Shown here: positions 1 through 7,965 of the stretch, piece after piece | How the letters are laid out: each line of letters begins with the position of its first letter | Numbering within the stretch: position 1 is the stretch's first letter | NCBI GenBank assembly: GCA_958405565.1 | Contig: CATYEN010000006.1 | Span: 14,128-78,127 of the forward strand | Length of the DNA: 64,000 bases | Source of the DNA: an uncultured Collinsella sp. | Lineage (GTDB): Bacteria; Actinomycetota; Coriobacteriia; Coriobacteriales; Coriobacteriaceae | Direction: 5' to 3' | The notes under the pieces: generated by a model | What the model saw: the letters and a program-made list of their open reading frames with translations, nothing else | Told to the model about the DNA's origin: nothing | Databases searched by the model: none | Program-made: the position numbers and the translations under genes

Positions 1-1161
1 GAGACGCAGACCCCGATGTTCGAGATTGCCGACCTGGTGCACGATGGCGAGCGCGTTGTCGTGGCGCCCGGCGGTGCCGGTGGCCTGGGCAACACGCACT
101 TTGTGACGTCGGTGCGCCGCGCGCCCGCGTTCGCACAGCTGGGCGAACCGGCCGAGGAGCACTGGATTGAGCTTGAGATGAAGCTTATGGCCGATGCCGC
201 GCTCGTGGGCTTTCCCTCGGTGGGTAAGTCTTCGCTCATCGCGCGCATGAGTGCCGCCCGTCCCAAGATCGCCGACTATCCGTTTACCACGCTCGTGCCG
301 AACCTCGGCATGGTGCGTGCCGGTGAGTATTCTTACGTCGTTGCCGACGTTCCTGGTTTGATCGAGGGCGCGAGCGAGGGCAAGGGCCTGGGCCACCAGT
401 TCCTGCGCCACATCGAGCGTACGGCCCTGATCATGCATGTCGTCGACATGACGGGCGGTTTTGAGGATCGCGACCCGGTTGAGGATTACCGCATCATCAA
501 CCGTGAGCTCGAGCAGTATGGCGCCGAGCTCTCGGAGCGTCCGCAGATCGTCGTCGCCAACAAGTGCGATGCGCCGGGCACGGCCGACAAGATTGCCGAC
601 CTTAAGCGTGCGGCACTCGACGACGGCCATATGTTCTTTGCCGTGTCCGCCGTGACGGGCGCCGGCCTCAACACGCTGATGCTTGCCGTGGGCGAGCAGG
701 TGGCTAAGCTTCGCGCCGAGCTGGCGGTCTCCGATGAGCCGGTCGATCTGCGCGACGAGGAGTGGGAACGCCGCCGTCTGCAGCGCGAGAAGCGTTTCCG
801 CATTGTCCAGGAAGAGCCCGGTGCCTTCCGCGTGGTCGGTCGTGCCATCGAGCGCATGGTCATCCAGACCGACTGGGAAAACGAGGAAGCCGTCATCTAC
901 CTGCAGCACAAGTTTGCGCGTATGGGTGTTGATGACGCGCTCGAGAAGGCCGGTTGCCGTGCGGGCGACGAAGTCCGCATTTGCCAGCGCGCCTTTGACT
1001 TTGAGGGCGCTGAGGACTTCTCGGAGTACGAGGAGCTCGAGGACGCTGGCGAGGACGTTGCCGTTGAGGCCATTGACGTGGCCGACGCTGCGGATGAGGG
1101 CGTCGAGGTTGTCGATGCGGCGGATGCCGCGGACGATGCCGAGACCTCGGAGGGCGAGTAA
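1..1161 (+). CDS. obg: GTPase Obg/CgtA (5' end cut by window edge)
   Basis: Ribosome-associated Obg-family GTPase acting in late 50S assembly and stress control. The reading frame is open from base 1, so the N-terminal part of the glycine-rich Obg fold lies outside the window; the remaining Obg-fold segment (VVAPGGAGGLGN) is visible. The G domain follows with G1 GFPSVGKSS, the switch segment YPFTTLVPNLG, G3 DVPGLIEGAS and G4 NKCD. A C-terminal OCT domain and an acidic Asp/Glu/Ala tail end the protein. The downstream order obg-nadD-yqeK-rsfS is the usual Gram-positive one, with 3 bp to nadD. The family call is firm; only the true start is unknown. Confidence 0.96.
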   Translation, partial: ETQTPMFEIADLVHDGERVVVAPGGAGGLGNTHFVTSVRRAPAFAQLGEPAEEHWIELEMKLMADAALVGFPSVGKSSLIARMSAARPKIADYPFTTLVPNLGMVRAGEYSYVVADVPGLIEGASEGKGLGHQFLRHIERTALIMHVVDMTGGFEDRDPVEDYRIINRELEQYGAELSERPQIVVANKCDAPGTADKIADLKRAALDDGHMFFAVSAVTGAGLNTLMLAVGEQVAKLRAELAVSDEPVDLRDEEWERRRLQREKRFRIVQEEPGAFRVVGRAIERMVIQTDWENEEAVIYLQHKFARMGVDDALEKAGCRAGDEVRICQRAFDFEGAEDFSEYEELEDAGEDVAVEAIDVADAADEGVEVVDAADAADDAETSEGE

Positions 1162-1164
1162 GCC

Positions 1165-1842
1165 ATGTCGCTGCGCGGTGGAATCGGTTTGCCCGAGCTG
1201 CCCATAAAAGAGGGCAAAGAGTTTCGGCTTGGCATTATGGGCGGCACATTCGACCCGATTCATTACGGGCACCTGGTGACTGCCGAGCAGGCGCGCGAGT
1301 CGCTCGACTTGGACGCTGTGCTCTTTATGCCGGCGGGCTCTCCTGCCTTTAAGCTTGACAAGCCGGTGACGCCTGCCGAGGACCGTTATGCCATGACGGT
1401 CCTCGCCACCGCCGCGAACCCGGCCTTTTTGGCGAGCCGGTTCGAGATTGACCGTCCGGGCGTAACCTATACGGCCGATACGCTTCATGCCCTTCGCGAC
1501 TTTTACCCGCCGCAGGTAAAGCTCTACTTTATTACGGGCGCCGACGCGATTATCGATATTGTGACCTGGCATGATGCCGAGCGAATCGCTGAGCTTGCTA
1601 CCTTTATTGCGGCGACGCGACCGGGTTTTGATATCGATACGGCGCGTGCCCGAATCAAAGAGTCGGGGCTGCCGTTCGATGTGCGCTATATTCAGATTCC
1701 GGCGCTGGCGATCAGCTCGACGAACATTCGTAAGCGAGTTGCCCGCGGCATGAGCGTGCGCTATCTTACGAGCGAGTCTGTGCTCGGCTACATTCGCAAG
1801 CGCAGTTTGTATGTCGATCTGGGTCAAGAAGATTTTGAGTGA
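1165..1842 (+). CDS. nadD: Nicotinate-nucleotide adenylyltransferase
   Basis: Transfers AMP from ATP to nicotinate mononucleotide, giving deamido-NAD in NAD synthesis. The nucleotidyltransferase signature GGTFDPIHYGH lies near residues 26-36, and the C-terminal ISSTNIRKR motif that contacts ATP is present near residue 185. At 225 residues it is slightly longer than typical NadD because of about 20 residues ahead of the core. ATG 1165 sits 3 bp after the obg stop, so coupling is likely; a start further downstream cannot be excluded. The end overlaps the yqeK start. Confidence 0.95.
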   Translation: MSLRGGIGLPELPIKEGKEFRLGIMGGTFDPIHYGHLVTAEQARESLDLDAVLFMPAGSPAFKLDKPVTPAEDRYAMTVLATAANPAFLASRFEIDRPGVTYTADTLHALRDFYPPQVKLYFITGADAIIDIVTWHDAERIAELATFIAATRPGFDIDTARARIKESGLPFDVRYIQIPALAISSTNIRKRVARGMSVRYLTSESVLGYIRKRSLYVDLGQEDFE

Positions 1843-2462
1843 TGGGGGCTACGTTGTCGGTAGAGGATCAGTTTGAGGGCGATGAGCGCGCGCTGCTCAA
1901 GCGCATTCAAGAGCTGCTTGATGTTCGCATGAAAGATAAGCGCAAGCGCTATGTGCATTCGCTGGGTGTTGCCGAGACCGCACTTCATCTGGCCGAGGTC
2001 TACGGCGTTGACCGCTTTGATGCCGCTGCCGCCGGCTTAATTCACGACTGGGACAAGGTGCTTTCCGATGACGAGCTCGTGGCCCGCGCGCTTCACTATG
2101 GCATCAAGGTTGCCGGCTCTCCTTCCGCCGCGACGCCGCTTTTGCATGGCCCTGTTGCCGCCTATGAGCTTCCGCAACTTTTCCCCGAGCTGTCGCCGGC
2201 CGTTTTCCAGGCTGTCGACCGTCACACCGTGGGTGCCTGCGACATGACGCCGCTCGATATGGTGGTCTTTGTGGCCGATGCCATCGAGCCCAACCGCCAC
2301 GGCGACTATGCCCATGCGCTGCGCAAGATGGTGGGGAAGTCCTCGCTCGACGACTTGTTCTTCTCCTGTTTTGCGCAGGGTCTGGTCTATGTGATCCAGT
2401 CCGGGCGCTATCTTTATCCCACGGCTATTACGATTTACAACCATTACGCCCAGTTGCGCTAG
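1842..2462 (+). CDS. yqeK: HD-domain protein YqeK (putative Ap4A hydrolase)
   Basis: HD-superfamily metal-dependent phosphohydrolase of the YqeK family, whose studied members hydrolyse diadenosine tetraphosphate symmetrically. About 206 residues. Visible metal-ligand positions are the first His in RYVHSLGVAETA, the HD pair in GLIHDWDKVL, and the later His and Asp in HGPVAA and VVFVADAIEPNR. ATG 1842 overlaps the nadD stop codon; GTG one codon earlier is an alternative. The position between nadD and rsfS is the conserved one and supports the call. Confidence 0.9.
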   Translation: MGATLSVEDQFEGDERALLKRIQELLDVRMKDKRKRYVHSLGVAETALHLAEVYGVDRFDAAAAGLIHDWDKVLSDDELVARALHYGIKVAGSPSAATPLLHGPVAAYELPQLFPELSPAVFQAVDRHTVGACDMTPLDMVVFVADAIEPNRHGDYAHALRKMVGKSSLDDLFFSCFAQGLVYVIQSGRYLYPTAITIYNHYAQLR

Positions 2463-2490
2463 CTCGGGTGTGTCCAGAAAGAGGTATTCC

Positions 2491-2946
2491 ATGGCCGACG
2501 AGACCATGACTGACGAGCAGATTCTTGAAGGTGTGGAGCACAAGAGCTTCGCCGCCACGTCCGACCGTACCGCCGCCTCGCTGTCCGCGAGCGGTGTCGC
2601 CGCCGAGGATGTCGCCCGCGCCGCCGCGCAGGCCGCCTACGACAAGAAGGGCGAGGACGTGCAGGTGCTCGACCTGACCGAGCTTTCCGATGTGTGCGAC
2701 TACTTTGTGATTGCCACCGGTACCAACAACCGCCAGGTCGATTCGATCGTCGATGAGATCGAGGAGAAGGTCGCCGAGGCTTGCGGCGAGCATCCGTTCT
2801 CCATCGAGGGCCGCGAGCAGAAGACCTGGATGCTCATGGACTACGGCTCGGTCGTCGTCCATGTCTTTACTCTCGAGGCGCGCGAATTCTACCGCCTAGA
2901 AAAGCTCTGGGGTGACGCCCTCCAGCTTCCCCTCGACCTCCTCTAG
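2491..2946 (+). CDS. rsfS: Ribosomal silencing factor RsfS
   Basis: Binds L14 on the 50S subunit and blocks subunit joining when nutrients are short. The DUF143 core is clear: KGEDVQVLDLTELSDVCDYFVIATG, then NNRQVDSIVDEIEEK, and the C-terminal WMLMDYGSVVVHVF. About 50 residues precede the core, somewhat more than usual. ATG 2491 is chosen because an AAGAGG Shine-Dalgarno lies 6 bases ahead; a GTG at 2470 in frame has none. It is the last gene of the obg-nadD-yqeK-rsfS unit and is followed by a terminator. Confidence 0.94.
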   Translation: MADETMTDEQILEGVEHKSFAATSDRTAASLSASGVAAEDVARAAAQAAYDKKGEDVQVLDLTELSDVCDYFVIATGTNNRQVDSIVDEIEEKVAEACGEHPFSIEGREQKTWMLMDYGSVVVHVFTLEAREFYRLEKLWGDALQLPLDLL

Positions 2947-2947
2947 C

Positions 2948-2976
2948 AGCTCATTTGATACGGGGCTTTTTAGCTA
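2948..2976. repeat. REP-like intergenic repeat, copy 1
   Basis: A 29-bp segment just after the rsfS stop (agct, catttgata, CGGGGCTTTTTAGCTA) closely matches a segment at 10999-11028; both hold the core CGGGGCT followed by TTTTAGCTA. The ends CTAGC (2943-2947) and GCTAG (2973-2977) can pair. This is seen directly; that it belongs to a dispersed family is inferred from two or three copies. Confidence 0.5.
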
Positions 2977-2990
2977 GCCTCGCGCATTTC

Positions 2991-3033
2991 GCCGGGCGGT
3001 TGCGGTTTTCCGTACCTGCCCGGCTTTCTTTTT
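2991..3033 (+). terminator. Rho-independent terminator after rsfS
   Basis: GCCGGGC (2991-2997) pairs perfectly with GCCCGGC (3018-3024), followed by TTTCTTTTT. It lies between the convergent rsfS and dinB genes and fits termination of the + strand unit. Confidence 0.75.
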
Positions 3034-3045
3034 GCCCAAAGGCGA

Positions 3046-4260
3046 TTAATCGTTGAAGCGGGATTGGCGGCCGAAGGATAGGGCGGTGTCGCCGAATTTG
3101 TCTCGGACGGCGTCGATCGCGACGGAGAGCTCGCGGCGTTCGCTGGATTGGGCTCCGCGGTCGTCGACTTCGCAGAACAAGTCGGTCTGGATGCCGCCCT
3201 GATGGTCAAAGTCGCTCATGCCGATGCCTGCTAAGCGAACATGCATGCCTTCTTGCCAGATGTTGTCGAGCAGTTCGAGCGCAACCGCCACAAAGATATT
3301 CTCGTCGTCGGTGGGGTGGGGAAGTCGGCGCTGTGCCGTGCGTCCGCTACCGTACGAATACTTGAGCTTGAGCGTCACCGTGGCGCCCGTTAGTCCCTGA
3401 CGGCGCAGGCGGCGTCCCACTGACTCGCCCAACAGCGCAATCGCCGCTTCGATGTCCCCACGCTCAGTTAAATCTTTTGCAAAGGTGCGTTCATTGCTCA
3501 CCGACTTGACCTCGCGCTCTTCATCGAGACTCGTGACTTCGGAGATTTCGAGTCCCAGCGCACGCTGGCGCATGCGTTCGCCGTTGACGCCAAAAATAGA
3601 GGCCAAGGTGGATTCCGGTGCACGTGATAGCTCGCCGAGGGTGTAGATGCGCATACGGCGCAGTCGCTCCTCGGCCGAGCGCCCGATGCCGCTCATGGTA
3701 GATACCGGCAGCGCGGCCAAAAAGCGCTGCTCGGTTCCGGGGCGCACGATGGTCAGCCCAAACGGCTTGTCCCGCTCGCTTGCGATCTTTGCGACCGTCT
3801 TGTTGCAGCCCACGCCAATGGAGCACGTCACTCCCAGCGCTGCCACGCGGTCGCTTATGCGCCGTGCTACCAGTAGCGGGTCTTCGGGTGCAAAGCGACC
3901 CGGTGTGATATCGATAAAGGCTTCGTCGATGGATACGCGCTCCACGCGCGGCGTCTCCTCGGCAAGAATCGCCATGACCTGCGCACTGACCTCGCGGTAG
4001 CGATCGAAATGCCCGTGCGTCCAAATGGCCTGCGGACACAGGCGCCGTGCCTCGGCTGAGGGCATGGCGGAGTGTACGCCAAAGCGACGTGCCTCGTAAG
4101 AACAGGTGGACACAACGCCACGAGAATCGGCGTCCCCGCCCACGATGAGCGGCTTTCCGCGCCATTCGGGATGATCGAGCATCTCCACGCTCGCAAAAAA
4201 CGCATCGAGGTCCATGAGGCCCACCGCCGGACCCGTCCAGGGAGGCGGTGTGACGCCCAT
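3046..4260 (-). CDS. dinB: DNA polymerase IV (Y family)
   Basis: Error-prone translesion polymerase. The palm holds the catalytic motif MDLDAFFASVE and the SIDEAFID motif with its paired acidic residues; the thumb HhH segment (SGIGRSAEERLRRM) and the little-finger domain follow. About 404 residues, slightly longer than E. coli Pol IV. ATG at 4260 is preferred because GAGG lies 5 bases ahead; an ATG at 4299 adds 13 residues but has no Shine-Dalgarno and sits only 6 nt from a TATACT box, so it is probably near the transcription start. This is the only - strand gene between the obg and rpsP groups. Confidence 0.95.
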   Translation of the reverse strand: MGVTPPPWTGPAVGLMDLDAFFASVEMLDHPEWRGKPLIVGGDADSRGVVSTCSYEARRFGVHSAMPSAEARRLCPQAIWTHGHFDRYREVSAQVMAILAEETPRVERVSIDEAFIDITPGRFAPEDPLLVARRISDRVAALGVTCSIGVGCNKTVAKIASERDKPFGLTIVRPGTEQRFLAALPVSTMSGIGRSAEERLRRMRIYTLGELSRAPESTLASIFGVNGERMRQRALGLEISEVTSLDEEREVKSVSNERTFAKDLTERGDIEAAIALLGESVGRRLRRQGLTGATVTLKLKYSYGSGRTAQRRLPHPTDDENIFVAVALELLDNIWQEGMHVRLAGIGMSDFDHQGGIQTDLFCEVDDRGAQSSERRELSVAIDAVRDKFGDTALSFGRQSRFND

Positions 4261-4305
4261 GGCATCCTCATAACCGTATGTATGTTCGCGTCTTTCCATG
4301 TCATG

Positions 4306-4311
4306 AGTATA
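4306..4311 (-). promoter_or_regulatory. Putative -10 box for dinB
   Basis: TATACT on the - strand, placing the transcript start near 4299, about 39 nt ahead of the preferred dinB start. No convincing LexA-type operator was recognised beside it. Confidence 0.4.
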
Positions 4312-4343
4312 CCGCGCAGCTCATGTGGGGTGCGTGGATGTGC

Positions 4344-4371
4344 TTGCAAATCGCGAATTCTTGTCTAAGAT
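4344..4371 (+). promoter_or_regulatory. Sigma-A-like promoter for the rpsP operon
   Basis: TTGCAA (4344-4349), a 16-bp spacer and TAAGAT (4366-4371) lie about 130 bp upstream of the rpsP start, leaving a leader of roughly 120 nt. Confidence 0.55.
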
Positions 4372-4500
4372 ATGGATTTGCCTTCGACTACACCGAAGAA
4401 GTTGGTCTCACGGACTTCACCTGCCCGCGTCGATGGCGTATTATGTTCAACTGTTTGTTTGTAGTTGCAGCCTAAAGCTGCTTGGTTGGAGGAGTTTCCT

Positions 4501-4842
4501 TTGGCAGTCAAGATTCGCCTTGCTCGTCACGGCGCTAAGAAGCGTCCGTACTACCGTGTCGTCGTCGCCGATTCCCGCGCCCCGCGTGACGGTCGTATCA
4601 TCGAGGAGGTTGGCCGCTACAACCCGATGACCGCCCCCAAGACCATCAACCTCGATCTCGAGAAGATCGCTGACTGGCAGTCCAAGGGCGCTCAGCTCAC
4701 CGACGCTGTCGCTGCTCTGGTCAAGGCCGCCAACGAGGGCGAGAAGACCGAGACCGTCGTCAAGAAGTCCAAGAAGCAGCTCGCCAAAGAGGCCGAGGCC
4801 GCTAAGGCTGCCGCTGAGGCCGCTGAGGGCGCCGAGGAGTAA
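4501..4842 (+). CDS. rpsP: 30S ribosomal protein S16
   Basis: Small-subunit assembly protein. The N terminus [31 protein letters not shown] is the family signature. The start is TTG at 4501, with TTGGAGGAG 7 bases ahead; in-frame codons further upstream lack homology. The 113 residues include a Lys/Ala/Glu-rich C-terminal tail of about 30 residues, common in high-GC Gram-positives. It heads the rpsP-khpA-rimM-trmD-lepB unit. Confidence 0.96.
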   Translation: MAVKIRLARHGAKKRPYYRVVVADSRAPRDGRIIEEVGRYNPMTAPKTINLDLEKIADWQSKGAQLTDAVAALVKAANEGEKTETVVKKSKKQLAKEAEAAKAAAEAAEGAEE

Positions 4843-4884
4843 ATCGTGCCTGAGGTTGACGCTGCACAGCTCGAGGGTGAGGCA

Positions 4885-5130
4885 ATGCTCTCAGATCGCA
4901 TCGCCGATCTCGTCGAATATCTCGTTGTTCAGATCGTCGACGACCCGGATTCCGTGAGTCTTGAGGTCATCGATGGTGACGACGCCTCTACGATTGAGGT
5001 TTCGGTTGCCGAGGATGACGTCGCTAAGGTCATCGGCCGTCGTGGCCGTACCATCAAGGCCATTCGCACGCTCGCCCGTGCACTGGCCGCTCGCCTCGAC
5101 ACAGCAGTCGAGGTAGAGGTTCTGGGCTAG
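4885..5130 (+). CDS. khpA: KH-domain RNA-binding protein KhpA
   Basis: Small KH-domain protein of the YlqC/KhpA family, which in other Gram-positives pairs with KhpB (Jag) and affects RNA and cell-envelope control. The KH core is visible as DVAKVIGRRGRTIKAIRTLARALA with the GxxG loop GRRG. ATG 4885 gives 81 residues, the usual family length, behind GAGGGTGAGG. A GTG at 4846, 3 bp after rpsP and behind GAGGAG, would add 13 non-conserved residues and is a real alternative. Location between rpsP and rimM is conserved. Confidence 0.9.
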   Translation: MLSDRIADLVEYLVVQIVDDPDSVSLEVIDGDDASTIEVSVAEDDVAKVIGRRGRTIKAIRTLARALAARLDTAVEVEVLG

Positions 5131-5134
5131 GACC

Positions 5135-5656
5135 TTGAGGTCCCAGTACAAAAACATCGCCCGTGTGGTCAAGCCGCACGGAAGGAAGGGGGAGGTCCTC
5201 GCGCAGCCGCTGCGGGGGCTTCCTTCTGTATTGACGCCGGGTATGCGTGTCGCCTTGACGCCACCGGCGCTCAAACGCGACCGTTTTTGCACGGTCACAT
5301 CCGTCACCGATACGGGCGATGGCGATCTGGTCTCGTTTGAGGGCATTGACGACTTGACGGCCGCCGAGGGCATCATCGGATGCTACGTGCTGGCAAATCG
5401 TGACGATTTTGAGCTCGATTCGCTCGACGCCGCCTATACCGACCTGATGGGTCGCGAGGTGGTCGACGAGCACTTCGGTTCACTCGGAACGATCGTCGAG
5501 ATCATGTCGACGCCCGCTAACGATGTTTGGGTTGTCGAGGGCGATCGGTACGGCGAGGTACTGATTCCCGTGATCGAGCAGGTTGTGCTCGATCTTCCCG
5601 ACACAGGAACAATTTCCGTCCACGTTATGGACGGCCTGATCGATATGGACAAGTAG
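5135..5656 (+). CDS. rimM: Ribosome maturation factor RimM
   Basis: Assists 16S rRNA processing and 30S head assembly by binding S19. The N-terminal RimM barrel starts with IARVVKPHGRKGEVLAQPL, and the C-terminal PRC-barrel part includes GREVVDEHFGSLGTIVEI and YGEVLIPVIEQVV. 173 residues is normal. The start is TTG 5135, 4 bases after the khpA stop, so translation is probably coupled. Two downstream genes (trmD, lepB) follow with short gaps. Confidence 0.93.
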   Translation: MRSQYKNIARVVKPHGRKGEVLAQPLRGLPSVLTPGMRVALTPPALKRDRFCTVTSVTDTGDGDLVSFEGIDDLTAAEGIIGCYVLANRDDFELDSLDAAYTDLMGREVVDEHFGSLGTIVEIMSTPANDVWVVEGDRYGEVLIPVIEQVVLDLPDTGTISVHVMDGLIDMDK

Positions 5657-5666
5657 GGAGGACAAC

Positions 5667-6425
5667 ATGCTGATTGAGACCCTTTCGGTCTTTCCCGAGA
5701 TGTTTGAGCCCGTCATGTCCACATCGATTTTGGGCCGCGCCCGCAAGGCCGGCCTTTTTGATTTTAAGGCGTATAACCTGCGCGACTGGACGCACGACCG
5801 TCATCGTACCGTCGATGACGAGCCGTACGGCGGCGGGCAGGGCATGCTCATGAAGGTCGAGCCTATCGCCGAGGCCATCGAGGCCATTAGCGCGGAGGGC
5901 CCCAAGCCGACGGTGGTGTTCTTTACCCCCTGTGGCGAGCCCTTTACGCAGCATGTGGCCGAGCGCCTGCTCAAAAGTGAGCGCCTGCTGTTTGTGTGCA
6001 GTCGCTACGAGGGCGTCGACGAGCGTGCCTATGCGTATGCCGACGAGCGCCTTTCGATCGGTGATTACGTGCTCACGGGCGGCGAGCTTCCCGCTATGGT
6101 CGTTGCCGACGCCGTCGTACGCCTGATTCCCGGCGCCCTTGGTGACGAGATGAGCAACGTCGACGAGTCGTTCTCGACCGCCGAGGACGGAGGCCTGCTC
6201 GAGTATGCGCAGTACACCCGCCCTGCCGAATTCAACGGCGAGGGCGTGCCGCCGGTGCTCGTGAGCGGTGACCATGCCAAGGTTGACGCCTGGCGCCGTA
6301 AGAATTCAATCGAGCGCACCTGCCGCTGGCGTCCCGACCTGATCGAGACGGCGCGGCTTACGCCCCAGGAGCGCGCATACGCGCAGGAGATTCTGGACGC
6401 TTCGTATTCGCAGAGTGAGGAGTGA
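5667..6425 (+). CDS. trmD: tRNA (guanine-N1)-methyltransferase
   Basis: Makes m1G37 next to the anticodon, guarding against +1 frameshifting. SPOUT-class trefoil-knot elements are visible: LIETLSVFPEMFEP at the N terminus, DDEPYGGGQGMLMKVEP, and the knot GDYVLTGGELPAMVVADAVVRLIPG. 252 residues is typical. ATG 5667 has GGGAGGA ahead. The usual rplS partner is not next to it; lepB follows, overlapping by a few bases, and rplS lies 8 kb downstream. Confidence 0.96.
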   Translation: MLIETLSVFPEMFEPVMSTSILGRARKAGLFDFKAYNLRDWTHDRHRTVDDEPYGGGQGMLMKVEPIAEAIEAISAEGPKPTVVFFTPCGEPFTQHVAERLLKSERLLFVCSRYEGVDERAYAYADERLSIGDYVLTGGELPAMVVADAVVRLIPGALGDEMSNVDESFSTAEDGGLLEYAQYTRPAEFNGEGVPPVLVSGDHAKVDAWRRKNSIERTCRWRPDLIETARLTPQERAYAQEILDASYSQSEE

Positions 6426-6427
6426 GA

Positions 6428-6991
6428 ATGGTTCCATCGCAGCATTCCGCGTTGAGGGGCGCCTTTGAGTGGATCGCGGTCATCGCAATCGCGCTCGTGG
6501 CCACCTTCCTGATCCGCACCTTTGTGGTCGAGCCCTTTGTGGTGCCCACCGGCTCCATGGAGGACACGATCGAGATTGGCGACCAGATCCTGGCACAAAA
6601 GGTGAGCCTCGAGCTCGGTCAGCCCGTCAAACAGGGTGATATCGTGGTGTTCCACAACCCCGATGCCACGTCCGAGCATGACGTGCTGGTAAAGCGTGTC
6701 ATCGCCACGGCCGGTCAGACGGTCGACCTTCAGGACGGCAAGGTCGTCGTCGACGGCCAGGCGCTCGATGAGGACTATACGACCGGCATGAGCTGGCCGC
6801 TTTCGGTCCAGGCACCCGCCGCTCAGGTGAGCTATCCCTACACCGTCCCCGATGACTGCGTGTGGGTAATGGGCGACAATCGAGAGAACTCTGCCGACTC
6901 ACGCTACTTTGGTCCCGTCGATCGCTCTGATTTGATCGCTGTGGCGCTTGTGCGTTACTGGCCGCTCAACCGCATCGGCGCTATCGACTAA
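6428..6991 (+). CDS. lepB: Signal peptidase I
   Basis: Membrane serine protease that removes signal peptides from exported proteins. One N-terminal transmembrane segment (about residues 12-30) precedes the catalytic Ser in PTGSMEDTI and the catalytic Lys in VLVKRVIA; the family box MGDNRENSADSRYFGPV follows. 187 residues with a single anchor is the Gram-positive form. ATG 6428 has GAGGAG 5 bases ahead; a GTG at 6422 overlaps the trmD stop. Last gene of the rpsP unit. Confidence 0.95.
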   Translation: MVPSQHSALRGAFEWIAVIAIALVATFLIRTFVVEPFVVPTGSMEDTIEIGDQILAQKVSLELGQPVKQGDIVVFHNPDATSEHDVLVKRVIATAGQTVDLQDGKVVVDGQALDEDYTTGMSWPLSVQAPAAQVSYPYTVPDDCVWVMGDNRENSADSRYFGPVDRSDLIAVALVRYWPLNRIGAID

Positions 6992-7050
6992 AAACCGCTA
7001 TAGTACAGTACCTAACCGTGTAATCGTTTCGACGAGGGGATATTAGAGGC

Positions 7051-7962
7051 ATGAACGCTTCATCGCTTTCCTTCCAAGACATCATCCTGCGCCTCCAGCA
7101 GTACTGGGGCGAGCAGGGCTGCGTCATTATGCAGCCCTATGACTCCGAGGTCGGTGCCGGTACCTTCCACACCGCGACCACGCTGCGCTCGCTCGGTCCC
7201 GCCGAGTGGCGCACCTGCTATGCGCAGCCTTGCCGCCGTCCCGCCGACGGCCGCTACGGCGAGAACCCCAACCGCATGCAGCACTACTATCAGTTCCAGG
7301 TGCTCATCAAGCCCTCACCGGTCAACGCCCAGGAGCTCTATCTGGGTTCGCTGGCCGCCATTGGCCTGGACCCCAACGACCATGACGTCCGCTTTGTCGA
7401 GGACGACTGGGAGAGCCCGACGCTCGGCGCCTGGGGCCTTGGCTGGGAGGTCTGGCTCAACGGCATGGAGGTCACGCAGTTTACGTACTTCCAGCAGGTG
7501 GGCGGCATCGAGGTCGACCCCGTGCCCGTCGAGATCACCTATGGCCTGGAGCGTATCGCCATGTACGCCCAGGGCGTCAACTCGGTCTACGATCTGGTGT
7601 GGAGCTACCTGCCCGATGGCACGCCCATGACCTACGGCGACGTGTTCCTCGAGAACGAGCGCGAGTTCAGTGCCTATAACTTTGAGGTCGCCAACGTCGA
7701 GATGATGCGTCAGAAGTTTGACGACTACGAGGCCGAGTGCCATTCCTGCCTGGAGCGCAAGCTGCCGCTGCCCGCATACGACTGCGTCATGAAGTGCAGC
7801 CACGCTTTCAATCTGCTCGATGCCCGCGGCGCGCTGTCCGCGGTCGAGCGTGCCAACTACATCCTGCGCGTCCGCGCCGTCGCCAAGGCGTGCTGCGAGG
7901 CCTATATGGCCGAGGTCGCCGGAGTAAACGAGAATGCCGACCAGGAAGGCGAGGTGGCGTAA
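7051..7962 (+). CDS. glyQ: Glycine--tRNA ligase alpha subunit
   Basis: Catalytic class II core subunit of the bacterial heterotetrameric glycyl-tRNA synthetase. The conserved stretch [27 protein letters not shown] and [26 protein letters not shown] (motif 2 region) are diagnostic. 303 residues matches the family. ATG 7051 follows AGAGG. A -10-like TATAGT at 6999-7004 lies about 50 bp upstream. Only a short leader precedes the gene, with no T-box structure. It is paired with glyS 3 bp downstream. Confidence 0.97.
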   Translation: MNASSLSFQDIILRLQQYWGEQGCVIMQPYDSEVGAGTFHTATTLRSLGPAEWRTCYAQPCRRPADGRYGENPNRMQHYYQFQVLIKPSPVNAQELYLGSLAAIGLDPNDHDVRFVEDDWESPTLGAWGLGWEVWLNGMEVTQFTYFQQVGGIEVDPVPVEITYGLERIAMYAQGVNSVYDLVWSYLPDGTPMTYGDVFLENEREFSAYNFEVANVEMMRQKFDDYEAECHSCLERKLPLPAYDCVMKCSHAFNLLDARGALSAVERANYILRVRAVAKACCEAYMAEVAGVNENADQEGEVA

Positions 7963-7965
7963 GCC

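Noticed and set aside
6992..7050. T-box riboswitch ahead of glyQ
   Set aside because: Only about 45 nt lie between the likely promoter and the start, too short for a T-box, and no T-box sequence or terminator is present.
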